A stretch of 64,000 nucleotides of DNA from Rhizobium album. GTDB taxonomy: Bacteria > Pseudomonadota > Alphaproteobacteria > Rhizobiales > Rhizobiaceae. Below the pieces are notes generated by a model. It was not told the DNA's origin. It saw nothing but the letters and a program-made list of their open reading frames with translations, and ran no database searches. Position 1 is the stretch's first letter. Each line of letters opens with the position of its first letter. Below are positions 18,270 through 27,186 of this stretch, one piece after another. The DNA lies in assembly GCF_003122325.1 (NCBI RefSeq), contig NZ_QFBC01000002.1, forward strand, positions 1 through 64,000, given 5' to 3'. The position numbers and the translations under genes are program-made.

Positions 18270-19268
18270 ATGGGCAGGTTGGTCGAGGGTGTCTGGCAGG
18301 ATGTCTGGTACGATACCAAGGAAAACCAGGGGCATTTCAAGCGCGCCGCCTCGCAGTTCCGCAACTGGGTGACCGCCGACGGCTCGGCCGGCCCGAGCGG
18401 CAGCGGCGGTTTCAAGGCGGAAAAGGACCGTTATCATCTTTACGTCTCCTACGCCTGCCCCTGGGCGCACCGCACGCTGATCTTCCGCACGCTGAAGAAG
18501 CTGGAGGACATCATTCCGGTGACGGCCGTCGATCCGCTGATGCTCTCGAACGGCTGGGAGTTTCACGATCGAGACGGCGCAACGCCGGATCCGCTGTTCG
18601 GCGCCGATTTCCTCTGGCAGGTCTACACCAAGGCCGATCCGCAGTATTCCGGCCGCGTCACCGTGCCGGTGTTGTGGGACAAGAAGACCGGCACGATCGT
18701 CTCAAACGAATCGGCCGAAATCATCCGCATGTTCAACAGCGCCTTCAACGGCCTGACCGGCAATTCCGACGATTATTACCCGGAAGCCCTGCGCAGCGAG
18801 ATCGATGACATCAACACGCTCGTCTACGACACGGTCAACAACGGCGTCTACAAGGCCGGCTTCGCCACCACGCAAGAGGCTTACGAGGCGAACGTCCTGA
18901 AACTGTTCGAAACGCTGGATGCACTCGACAAGCGCCTGGAAAAGCAGCGTTATCTCGCCGGTAACAGGCTGACGGAAGCCGACTGGCGGCTGTTCACCAC
19001 GCTGGTGCGCTTCGACGCGGTCTATGTCGGACACTTCAAGTGCAACATCCGCCGCATCGACGACTATGCCAATCTCTCGGCCTACCTGCGCGATCTCTAC
19101 CAGGTGACGGGTGTCGCCGAGACGGTCAACCTGCGGCACATCAAGCACCACTATTACCGCAGCCACCTGATGATCAATCCGACCGGCATTGTGCCGGTTG
19201 GCCCGGAGCTCGATTTCACCCGCCCGCACGGGCGCGAGACACTCTCGACGGTGGCGACGGCGGCCTGA
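18270..19268 (+). CDS. Glutathione S-transferase-like protein, glutathionyl-hydroquinone reductase type
   Basis: A 332-residue Xi-class GST. The N-terminal thioredoxin-like part contains YVSYACPWAHRTLIFR, where Cys in the CPWA motif is the catalytic residue of glutathionyl-hydroquinone reductases, then VPVLWDKKTGTIVSNESAEIIRM. The helical C-terminal part holds RYLAGNRLTEADWRLFTTLVRFDAVYVGHFKCN. It would reduce glutathionylated quinones, such as products of aromatic degradation. AAGGAGA precedes the start. The 251-base upstream gap probably holds its promoter. Confidence 0.93.
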   Translation: MGRLVEGVWQDVWYDTKENQGHFKRAASQFRNWVTADGSAGPSGSGGFKAEKDRYHLYVSYACPWAHRTLIFRTLKKLEDIIPVTAVDPLMLSNGWEFHDRDGATPDPLFGADFLWQVYTKADPQYSGRVTVPVLWDKKTGTIVSNESAEIIRMFNSAFNGLTGNSDDYYPEALRSEIDDINTLVYDTVNNGVYKAGFATTQEAYEANVLKLFETLDALDKRLEKQRYLAGNRLTEADWRLFTTLVRFDAVYVGHFKCNIRRIDDYANLSAYLRDLYQVTGVAETVNLRHIKHHYYRSHLMINPTGIVPVGPELDFTRPHGRETLSTVATAA

Positions 19269-19274
19269 GACCGC

Positions 19275-19763
19275 TCACCACAGATTGACCGGATCATGCA
19301 CGCCGCGCAGTTCCGCCACCCGGCTGCGCGTCGAGGCGGCGGCATCCTCCGGCAATGCATCGAGCGAAAAGAAGCCGCTTTCGCGGATCTCGCGGTCGGG
19401 GATCTTCGGCGTGGTCTGGATGACGTTGACGCGGTAAAGCAGGACGTGGTCGCGCTTGCTGGCGCTGCGGTTGAAATAGGCGTGGAACAGTTTCGGCCGC
19501 TCGGTCATCACCAGGTTGCCTTCCTCGCGCAGTTCCTTTTCCAGAGCCTCCTCCGCCGTCTCGTAATATTCGACGCCGCCGCCCGGCAGGTACCAGCCGG
19601 GCACATAGGTGTGGCGCACAAGGAAGATGCGGCCCTGCTCGTCGAAGCAGGCGCCACGCACGCCAAGCGTCATGCCGCGGGTCAGCGCGAAATAGCGATG
19701 CAGCATCCGGGTGAAGATGCGGATGCCGGTCGCCTTCAATCGCGCCCGTCGGTCAACATTCAT
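19275..19763 (-). CDS. Nudix hydrolase
   Basis: A 162-residue protein with a slightly divergent Nudix box: GGGVEYYETAEEALEKELREEG keeps the metal-binding Glu pair but has Lys in place of the conserved Arg. An N-terminal RYFALTRGMTLGVRGACFDEQGRIFLVRH strand and VPGWYLPGGGVE precede it. Probably sanitises or trims a nucleoside diphosphate derivative; the substrate is not predictable. Convergent with the GST gene. Confidence 0.87.
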   Translation of the reverse strand: MNVDRRARLKATGIRIFTRMLHRYFALTRGMTLGVRGACFDEQGRIFLVRHTYVPGWYLPGGGVEYYETAEEALEKELREEGNLVMTERPKLFHAYFNRSASKRDHVLLYRVNVIQTTPKIPDREIRESGFFSLDALPEDAAASTRSRVAELRGVHDPVNLW

Positions 19764-19803
19764 TTGACTTGCCCCTTATACGTCCCATCTTTATGTGTGC
19801 CCC

Positions 19804-20712
19804 ATGTTCAAACTTGCTCACATATCCGATGTTCATCTCGGCCCGTTGCCCAAACTCACATTTCGCGAACTGGCTTCCAAACGGATCACCGGCTTTGTGA
19901 ACTGGCACCGGAACAGGCGCAAGCACCTTTTCACCAACACACTGGAAATGCTGCTCGACGATATCGAGGCCCGGCAACCGGATCATTTGGCGATTACCGG
20001 CGACCTCGTCAACCTCGCGACCGGCATTGAAATCCGCGCCGCAGCCGACTGGCTGGAAGAAGTCGGCCCGCCGGAGACGACATCCGTCGTGCCGGGCAAC
20101 CACGACGCCTATGTCTGGGGCGCCCACGACAAGGCGATGAACGCCTGGTACGATTACGTGCGCGGCGACAACCAGCCGCCCACCTGGGACAGCGAACGCA
20201 AGATCTTTCCCTACCTGCGGGTGCGCGGCCCGGTGGCGCTGGTCGGCTGTTCCACGTCGATTGCGACGCCACCCTTTTCCGCCAGCGGTTATTTCGGCCG
20301 CCGCCAGGCGCGCGAAACCGTCAACATGTTGCGGGCGGCAGGCGAGGCCGGGCTGTTCCGCGTGGTGATGATCCACCATCCGCCGATCCGCGGCGCCACG
20401 CCGGCGCACAAGCGCATGATCGGCATCCGTCGTTTTGCCGCAGCGATCTCCACCGGCGGCGCCGAACTGGTGTTGCACGGCCATACGCACCTGAACACCG
20501 TGAACTGGCTGCGCGGCCAGACCGGCAACGTCCCGGTCGTCGGCATCGCCTCGGCCTCCCAGGGACCGGGCGGCAAGAAGCCGCGGGCCGCCTACAACCT
20601 GTTCCACATCTCCGGTTCGCCGAGCGCCTGGCGGCTTGTCTGCGAGCGCCATGCCCTGACCGCCGACGGCCATTCCGTAGGGCTTGAAAACGTCACGACT
20701 TTTTCCGAATAG
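19804..20712 (+). CDS. Metallophosphoesterase
   Basis: A 302-residue calcineurin-like phosphoesterase with all five metal motifs in order: DVHLG, ITGDLVN, GNHD, HHPP and LHGHTH. These bind two metals for phosphoester hydrolysis; the arrangement resembles cyclic-nucleotide phosphodiesterase (CpdA-like) and related enzymes, but the substrate is open. The start MFKLAHISDVH is chosen because the first motif must be close to the N-terminus. Divergent from the Nudix gene. Confidence 0.92.
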   Translation: MFKLAHISDVHLGPLPKLTFRELASKRITGFVNWHRNRRKHLFTNTLEMLLDDIEARQPDHLAITGDLVNLATGIEIRAAADWLEEVGPPETTSVVPGNHDAYVWGAHDKAMNAWYDYVRGDNQPPTWDSERKIFPYLRVRGPVALVGCSTSIATPPFSASGYFGRRQARETVNMLRAAGEAGLFRVVMIHHPPIRGATPAHKRMIGIRRFAAAISTGGAELVLHGHTHLNTVNWLRGQTGNVPVVGIASASQGPGGKKPRAAYNLFHISGSPSAWRLVCERHALTADGHSVGLENVTTFSE

Positions 20713-20802
20713 CCGGCGCCTCTCATCCGTTTCTGCTTGAAGACGGTAGGCAGTTGTTGTCTCCTGCCGTCGAGCATTCTGCTCGCCCTGGAGGATCGAC
20801 GC

Positions 20803-21459
20803 ATGCCAGCCCGAAACATTCTCTCCACATTGCCTTATGCCGCCGCCATCATCTTCAGTCTGTCCGCCCCGGCCGCCTTTGCCGCCGGCGAAGAAACCGA
20901 CGCCACCAAGCCGCCGGAAACGACCGAAACCACCACAGTCTGCACCGATGGCAAGATCTGGGACGCCGAAAAGAAGGAATGCGCCGAGGCGGCCACGCCC
21001 GCGACGCCGGTGCAATCGACCGACACTGCCGCCGAGTGCAAGGACGGCAAGGTTTTCGACAAGGACAAGAAGGAATGCGTCGATCCGCCGAAAAGCGGCT
21101 TCAACGACGACCAGCTCTACAAGGCGGCGCGTGAATTCGCCTATGCCGGCCAGTATGATCATGCCATCCATGTTCTCGAACTGGCCAGCAACCAGGACGA
21201 CCCGCGCATCCTGAACTATCTCGGCTACGCCAACCGCAAGGCCGGCCGCATGGACATCGGCATGCAGTATTATCGTCGCGCCATCGCCAACGACGCCAAC
21301 TACATCCTCGCCCGCTCCTATATGGGCCAGGCGCTGGTCGAACAGGGCGACGTCGATGGCGCCAAGGTGCAGCTGGTGGAGATTCGCGATCGCGGCGGAG
21401 AAAACAGCTGGGCCTATCGCTCGCTGCTGCAATCGCTGAACGGATACGGCACATATTGA
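20803..21459 (+). CDS. Secreted tetratricopeptide-like protein with two Cys-bracketed repeats
   Basis: A 218-residue exported protein. A signal peptide (MPARNILSTLPYAAAIIFSLSAPAAFAAG) comes first. Two 14-residue repeats follow, CTDGKIWDAEKKEC and CKDGKVFDKDKKEC, each bounded by cysteines, separated by an Ala/Thr-rich linker. The C-terminal ~100 residues are TPR-like (YKAAREFAYAGQYDHAIHVLELASNQDDPRILNYLGYANRKAGR). The paired Cys suggest small disulphide loops in the periplasm. GGAGG lies 9 bases before the start at 20803. Function unknown; TPR proteins often act as scaffolds. Confidence 0.85.
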   Translation: MPARNILSTLPYAAAIIFSLSAPAAFAAGEETDATKPPETTETTTVCTDGKIWDAEKKECAEAATPATPVQSTDTAAECKDGKVFDKDKKECVDPPKSGFNDDQLYKAAREFAYAGQYDHAIHVLELASNQDDPRILNYLGYANRKAGRMDIGMQYYRRAIANDANYILARSYMGQALVEQGDVDGAKVQLVEIRDRGGENSWAYRSLLQSLNGYGTY

Positions 21460-21467
21460 GTATGCCC

Positions 21468-21488
21468 GAAGGCCATAAAAGGGCCTTC
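21468..21488 (+). terminator. Weak hairpin after the TPR-like gene
   Basis: GAAGGCC and GGCCTTC form a perfect 7-bp stem with a 7-base loop, 8 bases past the stop codon. No strong T-tract follows, so termination may be partial or the hairpin may protect the 3' end. Confidence 0.45.
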
Positions 21489-21723
21489 ACTTGAATGTAA
21501 AGATAAAATTGATAGGGAGGACGTGGGAAACTGCGTCCTCTTCATCGTTGCATGCTTGCGGACCAGCAGGCAAATGTTCCATACCAGTCGCCGATGCGTC
21601 ATGCCTACAGGCTCATGTTTCTGCGACGGCGTTCCCCAGGAAACCGCACAGGGCCATGATTTCTGGCAAGAGACCACATTATCGAATAAAAAATTGGTCC
21701 TGTACGTTTCTAGTGGAAGAGCA

Positions 21724-22242
21724 ATGCATCAGACGGCTGCATACAACGACATCAGACGCGACCTGGTCAGCTTGCTGCCAAAGGTGCGCCGTTTCGCCAT
21801 GACATTGACACGCAACGCAAGCGACGCCGACGACCTGGTGCAGGAGGTCTGCGAGCGGGCAATAACCAAGAGCCACCTTTGGAACGGCGAAGGGCGGCTT
21901 GAAAGCTGGATTTATGCGATGACCAGGAATCTCTGGGTGGATGAAGTCAGAAAACGAAAGGTGCGTTCCGGCGCAGGCACGGTCGATGCCGGCGAACAGA
22001 ACGAACTGATCGTCGATGCTGCCGGGGAGAAGGCAGTTTACGCGCACCAGCTGAACAAGATGATCATGTCGATGCCGGAGGGGCTGTCCAGCGTCTTCGT
22101 TCTCGTCAACGTTGAAGGCCACAGCTACAAGGAAACCGCAGATATCCTCGGCATTCCGATCGGAACAGTCATGTCGCGCCTCTCGACCGCCCGCCTTCGC
22201 CTGTCGGCGATGGTGACCGGCGATACTGAAAGGAGGGCGTGA
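21724..22242 (+). CDS. ECF-family RNA polymerase sigma factor
   Basis: A 172-residue sigma-70 family protein with only regions 2 and 4. Region 2 has TLTRNASDADDLVQEVCERAI and RLESWIYAMTRNLWVDEVRKRK; region 4 has GHSYKETADILGIPIGTVMSRLSTARLRL with its helix-turn-helix. ECF factors redirect RNA polymerase in response to envelope or oxidative signals. The downstream gene is its probable anti-sigma factor. The start at 21724 follows GGAAGAG; the 264 bases upstream contain in-frame codons without protein-like content. Target promoters are not identifiable here. Confidence 0.93.
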   Translation: MHQTAAYNDIRRDLVSLLPKVRRFAMTLTRNASDADDLVQEVCERAITKSHLWNGEGRLESWIYAMTRNLWVDEVRKRKVRSGAGTVDAGEQNELIVDAAGEKAVYAHQLNKMIMSMPEGLSSVFVLVNVEGHSYKETADILGIPIGTVMSRLSTARLRLSAMVTGDTERRA

Positions 22243-22247
22243 CAGGA

Positions 22248-23084
22248 ATGAACGACCTTCGGAAGCAACCGCTGGACGTGCGCCTCTCCGCACTTCTCGA
22301 CGGTGAAGTGCAGCATGACGAGAAGGAAGAGCTCGAACGCCTGATCGCCACCAACAGTGAAGCGCGGGAACTGTACGACCGGCTGAAACGCGGCTCTGAA
22401 ATCGGCAACATCGCCTTCGAGGAATTTCTGAAGGAACCGGTGCCCCTGGCCCTTGTCCGCAAGATCAAGAAAACCGAACCGCCGCAGCAAAACGCAAGCC
22501 GCAGCAACGGCTTGCGTTCGCATTTCGTCTCGGCGCTGATGCAACCTCAAGCCATGGCAGCCTGTCTCGCCCTGTTGGTGGTCGGCGGTGGTATCGGCTA
22601 TTTTCTCGGGGCCGGCAGTTACGTGCCCGATGTGCCGGTTCAAATGGCGCAGGCGCCCGTACAGAAAAACTGGCTCGACGATATCGCCGCCTATCACCGT
22701 GTCTATGCCCGCCAGCAGCGCCATCTGGCCGAAGTGCCGCCGTCGGAAGCCGACCACATCGTCAGCTGGCTGACCGACAGCGTCGGCGTTGGCTTCAAGC
22801 TGCCCGACCTCGCCCCGGACGGGCTGGAATTCAAGGGCGCGCGCCTGCTGGTCGCGCAGGGCAAGCCGGTGGCGCAGCTCCTCTACCGCAACCAGGAAAA
22901 CGACATCATCGCCATCTGTTTCATGAAAAACGGCGACAGCACCGATGATGGTTTCGATGAAACCATCAAGGACGACATCGGCCTCGTTTCCTGGCACAAG
23001 GGCGCGGTCGCCTACGTCGTTGTCGGCCCCTCGTCGGAAGCGACGTTGACAAAGATCGCCGAAAAGGTTTCGACCCAGATCTGA
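22248..23084 (+). CDS. Transmembrane anti-sigma factor
   Basis: A 278-residue protein with an N-terminal anti-sigma-type segment (VRLSALLDGEVQHDEKEELERLIATNSEARELYDRLKRG), one membrane segment at about residues 104-125 (ACLALLVVGGGIGYFLGAG), and a ~150-residue periplasmic domain. It probably holds the upstream ECF factor at the membrane until a periplasmic signal is received. The N-terminus lacks a zinc-binding HxxxCxxC motif. AGGAGG is 11 bases before the ATG at 22248; a GTG at 22239 overlapping the sigma stop is an alternative. Confidence 0.85.
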   Translation: MNDLRKQPLDVRLSALLDGEVQHDEKEELERLIATNSEARELYDRLKRGSEIGNIAFEEFLKEPVPLALVRKIKKTEPPQQNASRSNGLRSHFVSALMQPQAMAACLALLVVGGGIGYFLGAGSYVPDVPVQMAQAPVQKNWLDDIAAYHRVYARQQRHLAEVPPSEADHIVSWLTDSVGVGFKLPDLAPDGLEFKGARLLVAQGKPVAQLLYRNQENDIIAICFMKNGDSTDDGFDETIKDDIGLVSWHKGAVAYVVVGPSSEATLTKIAEKVSTQI

Positions 23085-23103
23085 AACGTTTTAGTGGCTT
23101 ACG

Positions 23104-23886
23104 TCAGAAGGCGTCGTCCAGATTGGCATGGATCGCCGCGAGCACGTCTTCGGCGCATTCCTCGATCAGCATGTGGCCGGCCTCGGGCAGGCGCCAGACG
23201 AGGACATTGGCCGGCAGGTCTTCCGTCTGCACCACGGGCAGGATGTTATCCTCCTCGCCCCACAGCAGCCGGATCGGCATCTTCAGCGTCGATAGCGCAT
23301 CCGTCGGCAGGCGGCCCTGCTTTTTCTGTTCGGCGCGGGCATCGACGAACATGGCGGCAAAGATCGCCTCCAGCGCGGCCATGGCGCCCGGCTGGCGGCG
23401 ATCGGCCAGCATCTTTCCCATCGACTCTGCGGGAAAGACGGCGTTGAAACCAATCATGGCTTCGAGAGCACCGACAAGCGCCGCTTCGGTTTTCGCCATA
23501 GCGAAGCGGTGAAGAGCGCGATGATTGATTGCCGGTCCGAAGCCCCCCGGCGCCAGCAGCGCAAGCGAAGCCACACGCTCGGGATTTCGAAGCGCCAGGA
23601 GGGCGGCAACGGCGCCGCCGAGCGAATGGCCGGCCAGATGGAAGCGGCCGACGCCGCGATGGTCGAGGTCGGCAAGGATGGCCTTCGCCATCCGCCCTGC
23701 CCCGCCGATCGAATCGCTGTCCAGCGAGGCGCCGTGCCCCGGCAGGTCATAGGCAATGACGGGATGGTCGCCCTGCAGGCTGGCAGCGATCCCGTCCCAG
23801 GAAAATGCGCCACCGCCGAAACCATGCAGCAACACCAATGGCGCGGCCTTCTGGAAGTTTCCGGCGATGACGGCATTCAGGGTCAT
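23104..23886 (-). CDS. Alpha/beta hydrolase
   Basis: A 260-residue alpha/beta-hydrolase fold protein. The oxyanion region LVLLHGFGGGAFSWDG is near residue 18-33, the nucleophile elbow GHSLGG at about 93-98, the acid in LLWGEEDNILP and the His in PEAGHMLIEE. It resembles esterases and the acetoin-dehydrogenase-associated or MhpC-like group. It is 3 bases downstream of leuA on the same strand and so probably co-transcribed; a leucine-pathway role is not implied. Substrate unknown. Confidence 0.9.
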   Translation of the reverse strand: MTLNAVIAGNFQKAAPLVLLHGFGGGAFSWDGIAASLQGDHPVIAYDLPGHGASLDSDSIGGAGRMAKAILADLDHRGVGRFHLAGHSLGGAVAALLALRNPERVASLALLAPGGFGPAINHRALHRFAMAKTEAALVGALEAMIGFNAVFPAESMGKMLADRRQPGAMAALEAIFAAMFVDARAEQKKQGRLPTDALSTLKMPIRLLWGEEDNILPVVQTEDLPANVLVWRLPEAGHMLIEECAEDVLAAIHANLDDAF

Positions 23887-23889
23887 GGA

Positions 23890-25629
23890 TCAGCCTTTCG
23901 CACGTTCCTCCAACACCCGGTTCGCTGCCGAAACGATCGCTTCGAGCGATGCGGCGACGATGTTGGTGTTGACGCCGGCGCCAAACAGCTTGCCGCCCGG
24001 ATATTCAACCTCGACATAAGCGATGGCCGCGGCGTTCGAGCCGTGCTGCAGCGAGTGCTCCGAGTAATCGGCCACCGAGAGATCGATGTTCAGGTAGATC
24101 GACAGCGCGTTGATGAAGCCGTCGATCGGGCCGGTGCCGCGGCCTTCGATGCGCTTCGTCTCGCCGCCATCGGTGATCTCGGCCGCGACGATGCGCACGC
24201 CCTTCTGCTCCGACACCGGATAGGTATGGTGGTCGACGAATTTCAGGCGGGCATTCGGCTGCTCGACATAACGCTCCATGAAGCGGTTGTAGATGCTCTT
24301 CGAGGGCAGTTCCTTGCCTTCCTCGTCGGTGATGCGCTGGATGTCCTCGCGGAATTCCACCTGCAGGTTGCGCGGCAGGTTGATGCCGTAATCCTGCTGC
24401 AGGATATAGGCGATGCCGCCCTTGCCGGACTGCGAGTTGATGCGGATGATCGCCTCGTAGGTGCGGCCGACGTCGCGCGGATCGATCGGCAGGTAAGGCA
24501 CTTCCCACAGGGACTTGTTGGCCACCTTGATCGCCTTCATGCCCTTGTTGATCGCATCTTGGTGCGAGCCGGAGAAGGCGGTGTAGACCAGTTCGCCGAC
24601 GTAAGGGTGGCGCTCGGGAATGACCATCTCGTTGGAATATTCGTAGACGGACTTGATGCGTTCGATGTCGGAGCAATCCAGCTCCGGATCGACGCCCTGC
24701 GTGAACATGTTCAGCGCCAGGGTGACGACGTCGACGTTGCCGGTGCGCTCGCCATTGCCGAACAGCGTGCCTTCGACACGGTCGGCGCCGGCCATCAGCG
24801 CCAGTTCGGTCGCGGCGATGCCGGTGCCGCGGTCATTGTGCGGGTGAACCGAGACGATGATGTTCTCGCGGTTGTCGATGCGGCGGCACATCCACTCGAT
24901 CTGGTCGGCATAGACGTTCGGCGTCGCCATCTCGACGGTCGACGGCAGGTTGAGGATCAGCTTGTTCTCAGGGGTCGGCTGGATGACCTCGATGACGGCA
25001 TTGCTGATCTCCAGCGCCACGTCCAGCTCGGTGCCGGTGAAGCTTTCCGGTGAATATTGGAAACGGAAACCACCACCGGCCTTGGCGGCCATGTCGGTGA
25101 TCATCTTGGCGGCATCGACGGCGATCTGCTTGATGCCGGCGACATCCTTGCCGAACACGACGCGACGCTGCAATTCGCTGGTCGAGTTATAGAAATGCAC
25201 GATCGGCTGATGGGCGCCCTGCAAAGCCTCGAAGGTGCGGGCGATCAGTTCCGGGCGGCACTGTACCAGGACCTGCAACGACACGTCGTCAGGCACGTTG
25301 CCCTCTTCGACGCACCAGCGGGCGAAATCGAAATCGGTCTGCGAGGCGGAGGGGAAACCGATCTCGATTTCCTTGAAACCCATGTCCAGCAGCAGCTGGA
25401 ACATCCGCGCCTTGCGGTCGTGGCCCATCGGGTTGACCAGCGACTGGTTGCCGTCGCGCAGGTCGACCGAGCACCAGACAGGCGCCTTGATAATCGTCTT
25501 CGACGGCCAGGTGCGGTCCGGAATGTTGATCTGCGGATAGGCCTGATACTTGATTGCCGCTTCCGGCATGCCCTTTTTCTGGGAATGGGTCTTCGCGTCC
25601 ATCGTCTTCATCTCTTCAATTTCGGGCAT
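23890..25629 (-). CDS. leuA: 2-isopropylmalate synthase
   Basis: A 579-residue enzyme condensing acetyl-CoA with 2-oxoisovalerate, the first committed step of leucine synthesis. The catalytic TIM barrel has VWCSVDLRDGNQSL and the metal-binding SVHPHNDRGTG. The C-terminal allosteric domain (DGGETKRIEGRGTGPIDGFINAL ... AYVEVEYPGGKLFGAGVNTNIVAASLEAIVSAANR) would mediate leucine feedback. It is of the long-form (yeast/actinobacterial-like) type common in rhizobia. The first ATG at 25629 has AGAGG upstream; 25602 is an alternative. A Leu-rich leader ORF lies upstream. Confidence 0.96.
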   Translation of the reverse strand: MPEIEEMKTMDAKTHSQKKGMPEAAIKYQAYPQINIPDRTWPSKTIIKAPVWCSVDLRDGNQSLVNPMGHDRKARMFQLLLDMGFKEIEIGFPSASQTDFDFARWCVEEGNVPDDVSLQVLVQCRPELIARTFEALQGAHQPIVHFYNSTSELQRRVVFGKDVAGIKQIAVDAAKMITDMAAKAGGGFRFQYSPESFTGTELDVALEISNAVIEVIQPTPENKLILNLPSTVEMATPNVYADQIEWMCRRIDNRENIIVSVHPHNDRGTGIAATELALMAGADRVEGTLFGNGERTGNVDVVTLALNMFTQGVDPELDCSDIERIKSVYEYSNEMVIPERHPYVGELVYTAFSGSHQDAINKGMKAIKVANKSLWEVPYLPIDPRDVGRTYEAIIRINSQSGKGGIAYILQQDYGINLPRNLQVEFREDIQRITDEEGKELPSKSIYNRFMERYVEQPNARLKFVDHHTYPVSEQKGVRIVAAEITDGGETKRIEGRGTGPIDGFINALSIYLNIDLSVADYSEHSLQHGSNAAAIAYVEVEYPGGKLFGAGVNTNIVAASLEAIVSAANRVLEERAKG

Positions 25630-25757
25630 TTGCGGAGCCTCTTAGCTCATCGGTCGCGATTTTGCGACGGCAAATGCTGACCTTGCGGGTCAAATCTCTT
25701 CATAAGGGTGATGTTTCGAGGAGCTTCGCCAAGGCGGGATCGGCCGCCGGGCGCTCC

Positions 25758-25883
25758 TCAACGGACCCGGCAACCGCGCGTAAGGTCGAGAAGAAGAAGC
25801 GAGGAAAGCGCAGACGCCGACGCGCCGGCTGCAAAGCAGCGGGTCGCAAAACGGTCAGACGTGATGGCTTCGACGATGTTCAT
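25758..25883 (-). CDS. Candidate leucine-rich leader peptide for leuA
   Basis: A 41-residue ORF on the leuA strand whose 3' part reads SALSSLLLLDLTRGCRVR, with Leu codons in CTT CTT CTT CTC succession shortly before the stop. It ends about 130 bases before leuA. A stem GAGGAGC/GCTCCTC follows directly and a second one, TGACC/GGTCA, lies at 25678-25692. Leucine-codon leader peptides controlling leu genes by attenuation are known in proteobacteria; here the placement fits, but I see no strong T-tract terminator and no clear ribosome binding site for the ATG at 25883. A shorter start is possible. Confidence 0.45.
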   Translation of the reverse strand: MNIVEAITSDRFATRCFAAGASASALSSLLLLDLTRGCRVR

Positions 25884-26007
25884 GCACGGATGTATAACGG
25901 CAAGGGCTGCGGGAGGCAAGTGCAGTTGTTTCGAATGTCCTTGCGCCGCAAACCGCTGTCTCTGCAACGCAACACTGTCAATTGCGGATACTGCCGCACG
26001 GAGCGAA

Positions 26008-27186
26008 TCACCCGCGCGGCACGAGCCGCTGCAGCGCCATCATCGCCCCGCCCCCCAACAGGCCCCAGAAGGCACCGGATATGCCGGCGAAGGAGACGCC
26101 GGAGGCGGTGACGAGGAAGGTGATCGCGGCGGCCTCACGGGTCTCCGGCTCCTTGAAGGCAGAAACCGCAGAACCGGAAAAGGCACCGACCAGCGCCAGC
26201 CCGGCGACCGCCTGGATGAGCACCGGCGGAGCCAGCGCCACGAAGGTGGTGACCGCACCGGCCAGCAGGCCGAGAATGACGTAACCCACCCCACCGATGA
26301 TCGCCGCCCAGTAGCGCCGTTTCGGATCGGCATGGGCATCGGCACCGGCGCACATCGCCGCCGTGATCGCCGCCAGATTGACCGCATGGCCACCAAAGGG
26401 AGCGCTGAACAGCGAGAACAGGCCGGTGACGGCAAAGAGCGGGCCCGGCACCGGATCGTAGTGATTGACCTTCAGCACCGCGATGCCGGGAATGTTCTGC
26501 GAGGCCATGGTGACGATGAACAGCGGCAGGGCGATCGAAACCAGTCCGGCAAGATTGAAGACCGGCGTCACGAACTCGACCGGCGGCACCAGCGACCGGC
26601 TCCAGGCGGCCAGCGCTTCCGGCGGGATATCGACGCCGAAGACCAGCACCAGCACGAAGGCCAAGAGTGCGGCCGGCACGGCGAACAGCCGCTTGAAGGC
26701 GCCGACGACGATCCAGGTGATGACGATCGGCAGGCCGAGCAGCGGATTGAAGGCGATCGCCTTCACCGGCGCAAAGCAGAGGCCGATGATCACCCCCGAC
26801 AGCATGGCATTGGCAAGCGGCGCGGGAATAGCGGCGACGGCGCGGCCAAGCGGCTTGAACAACCCGGCCACGACGATCAGCGCGGCGCAGACAATAAAAG
26901 CACCGACGGCGGCGGGAAAGCCGCCGGCCACCGCGCCGGTCGTCGCCAGCAGTGCGGCACCCGGCGTCGACCAGGCGATGCTCACCGGCAGGCGCGTCGC
27001 CACGCTGAGCACGATGGCGCAAAGCCCCATGGAAATCGACAGCGCCATCAGGCCGGAGCCCGCCTCGACATCCGTCGCGCCGACCGCCTTCAGCCCCTGG
27101 AGCACCACGGCAAAAGAACTGGCGAAGCCGACGAACGCCGTCAGGCATCCCATAAAGAAACTCTGGACGGAAAAATCTTTCAACAT
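26008..27186 (-). CDS. BenE-family benzoate/H+ symporter-like transporter
   Basis: A 392-residue inner-membrane protein with about twelve hydrophobic segments. It matches the BenE family in the N-terminal GFASSFAVVLQGLKAVGA, the VSIAWSTPGAALLATTGAV motif, and the C-terminal SASGVSFAGISGAFWGLLGGGAMMAL. BenE proteins import benzoate or related carboxylates; the actual substrate is not determined. The ATG at 27186 (MLKDFSVQSF) is chosen because the residues upstream are not hydrophobic or family-like. Divergent from the CDF transporter; the aromatic-degradation partners are not in the window. Confidence 0.88.
   Translation of the reverse strand: MLKDFSVQSFFMGCLTAFVGFASSFAVVLQGLKAVGATDVEAGSGLMALSISMGLCAIVLSVATRLPVSIAWSTPGAALLATTGAVAGGFPAAVGAFIVCAALIVVAGLFKPLGRAVAAIPAPLANAMLSGVIIGLCFAPVKAIAFNPLLGLPIVITWIVVGAFKRLFAVPAALLAFVLVLVFGVDIPPEALAAWSRSLVPPVEFVTPVFNLAGLVSIALPLFIVTMASQNIPGIAVLKVNHYDPVPGPLFAVTGLFSLFSAPFGGHAVNLAAITAAMCAGADAHADPKRRYWAAIIGGVGYVILGLLAGAVTTFVALAPPVLIQAVAGLALVGAFSGSAVSAFKEPETREAAAITFLVTASGVSFAGISGAFWGLLGGGAMMALQRLVPRG

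Noticed and set aside
21520-21723. GGAA...CGTT ECF-type promoter upstream of the sigma factor
   Set aside because: The best candidate (GGAAACTGCG...CGTTG) has a 15-base spacer instead of the usual 16-17, and other GGAAA sites lack a -10 partner.
25678-25692. TGACCTTGCGGGTCA, a second TGA-N9-TCA match
   Set aside because: It fits the iron-box consensus by chance but lies in the leuA leader and forms a TGACC/GGTCA stem; leuA is not an expected RirA target.
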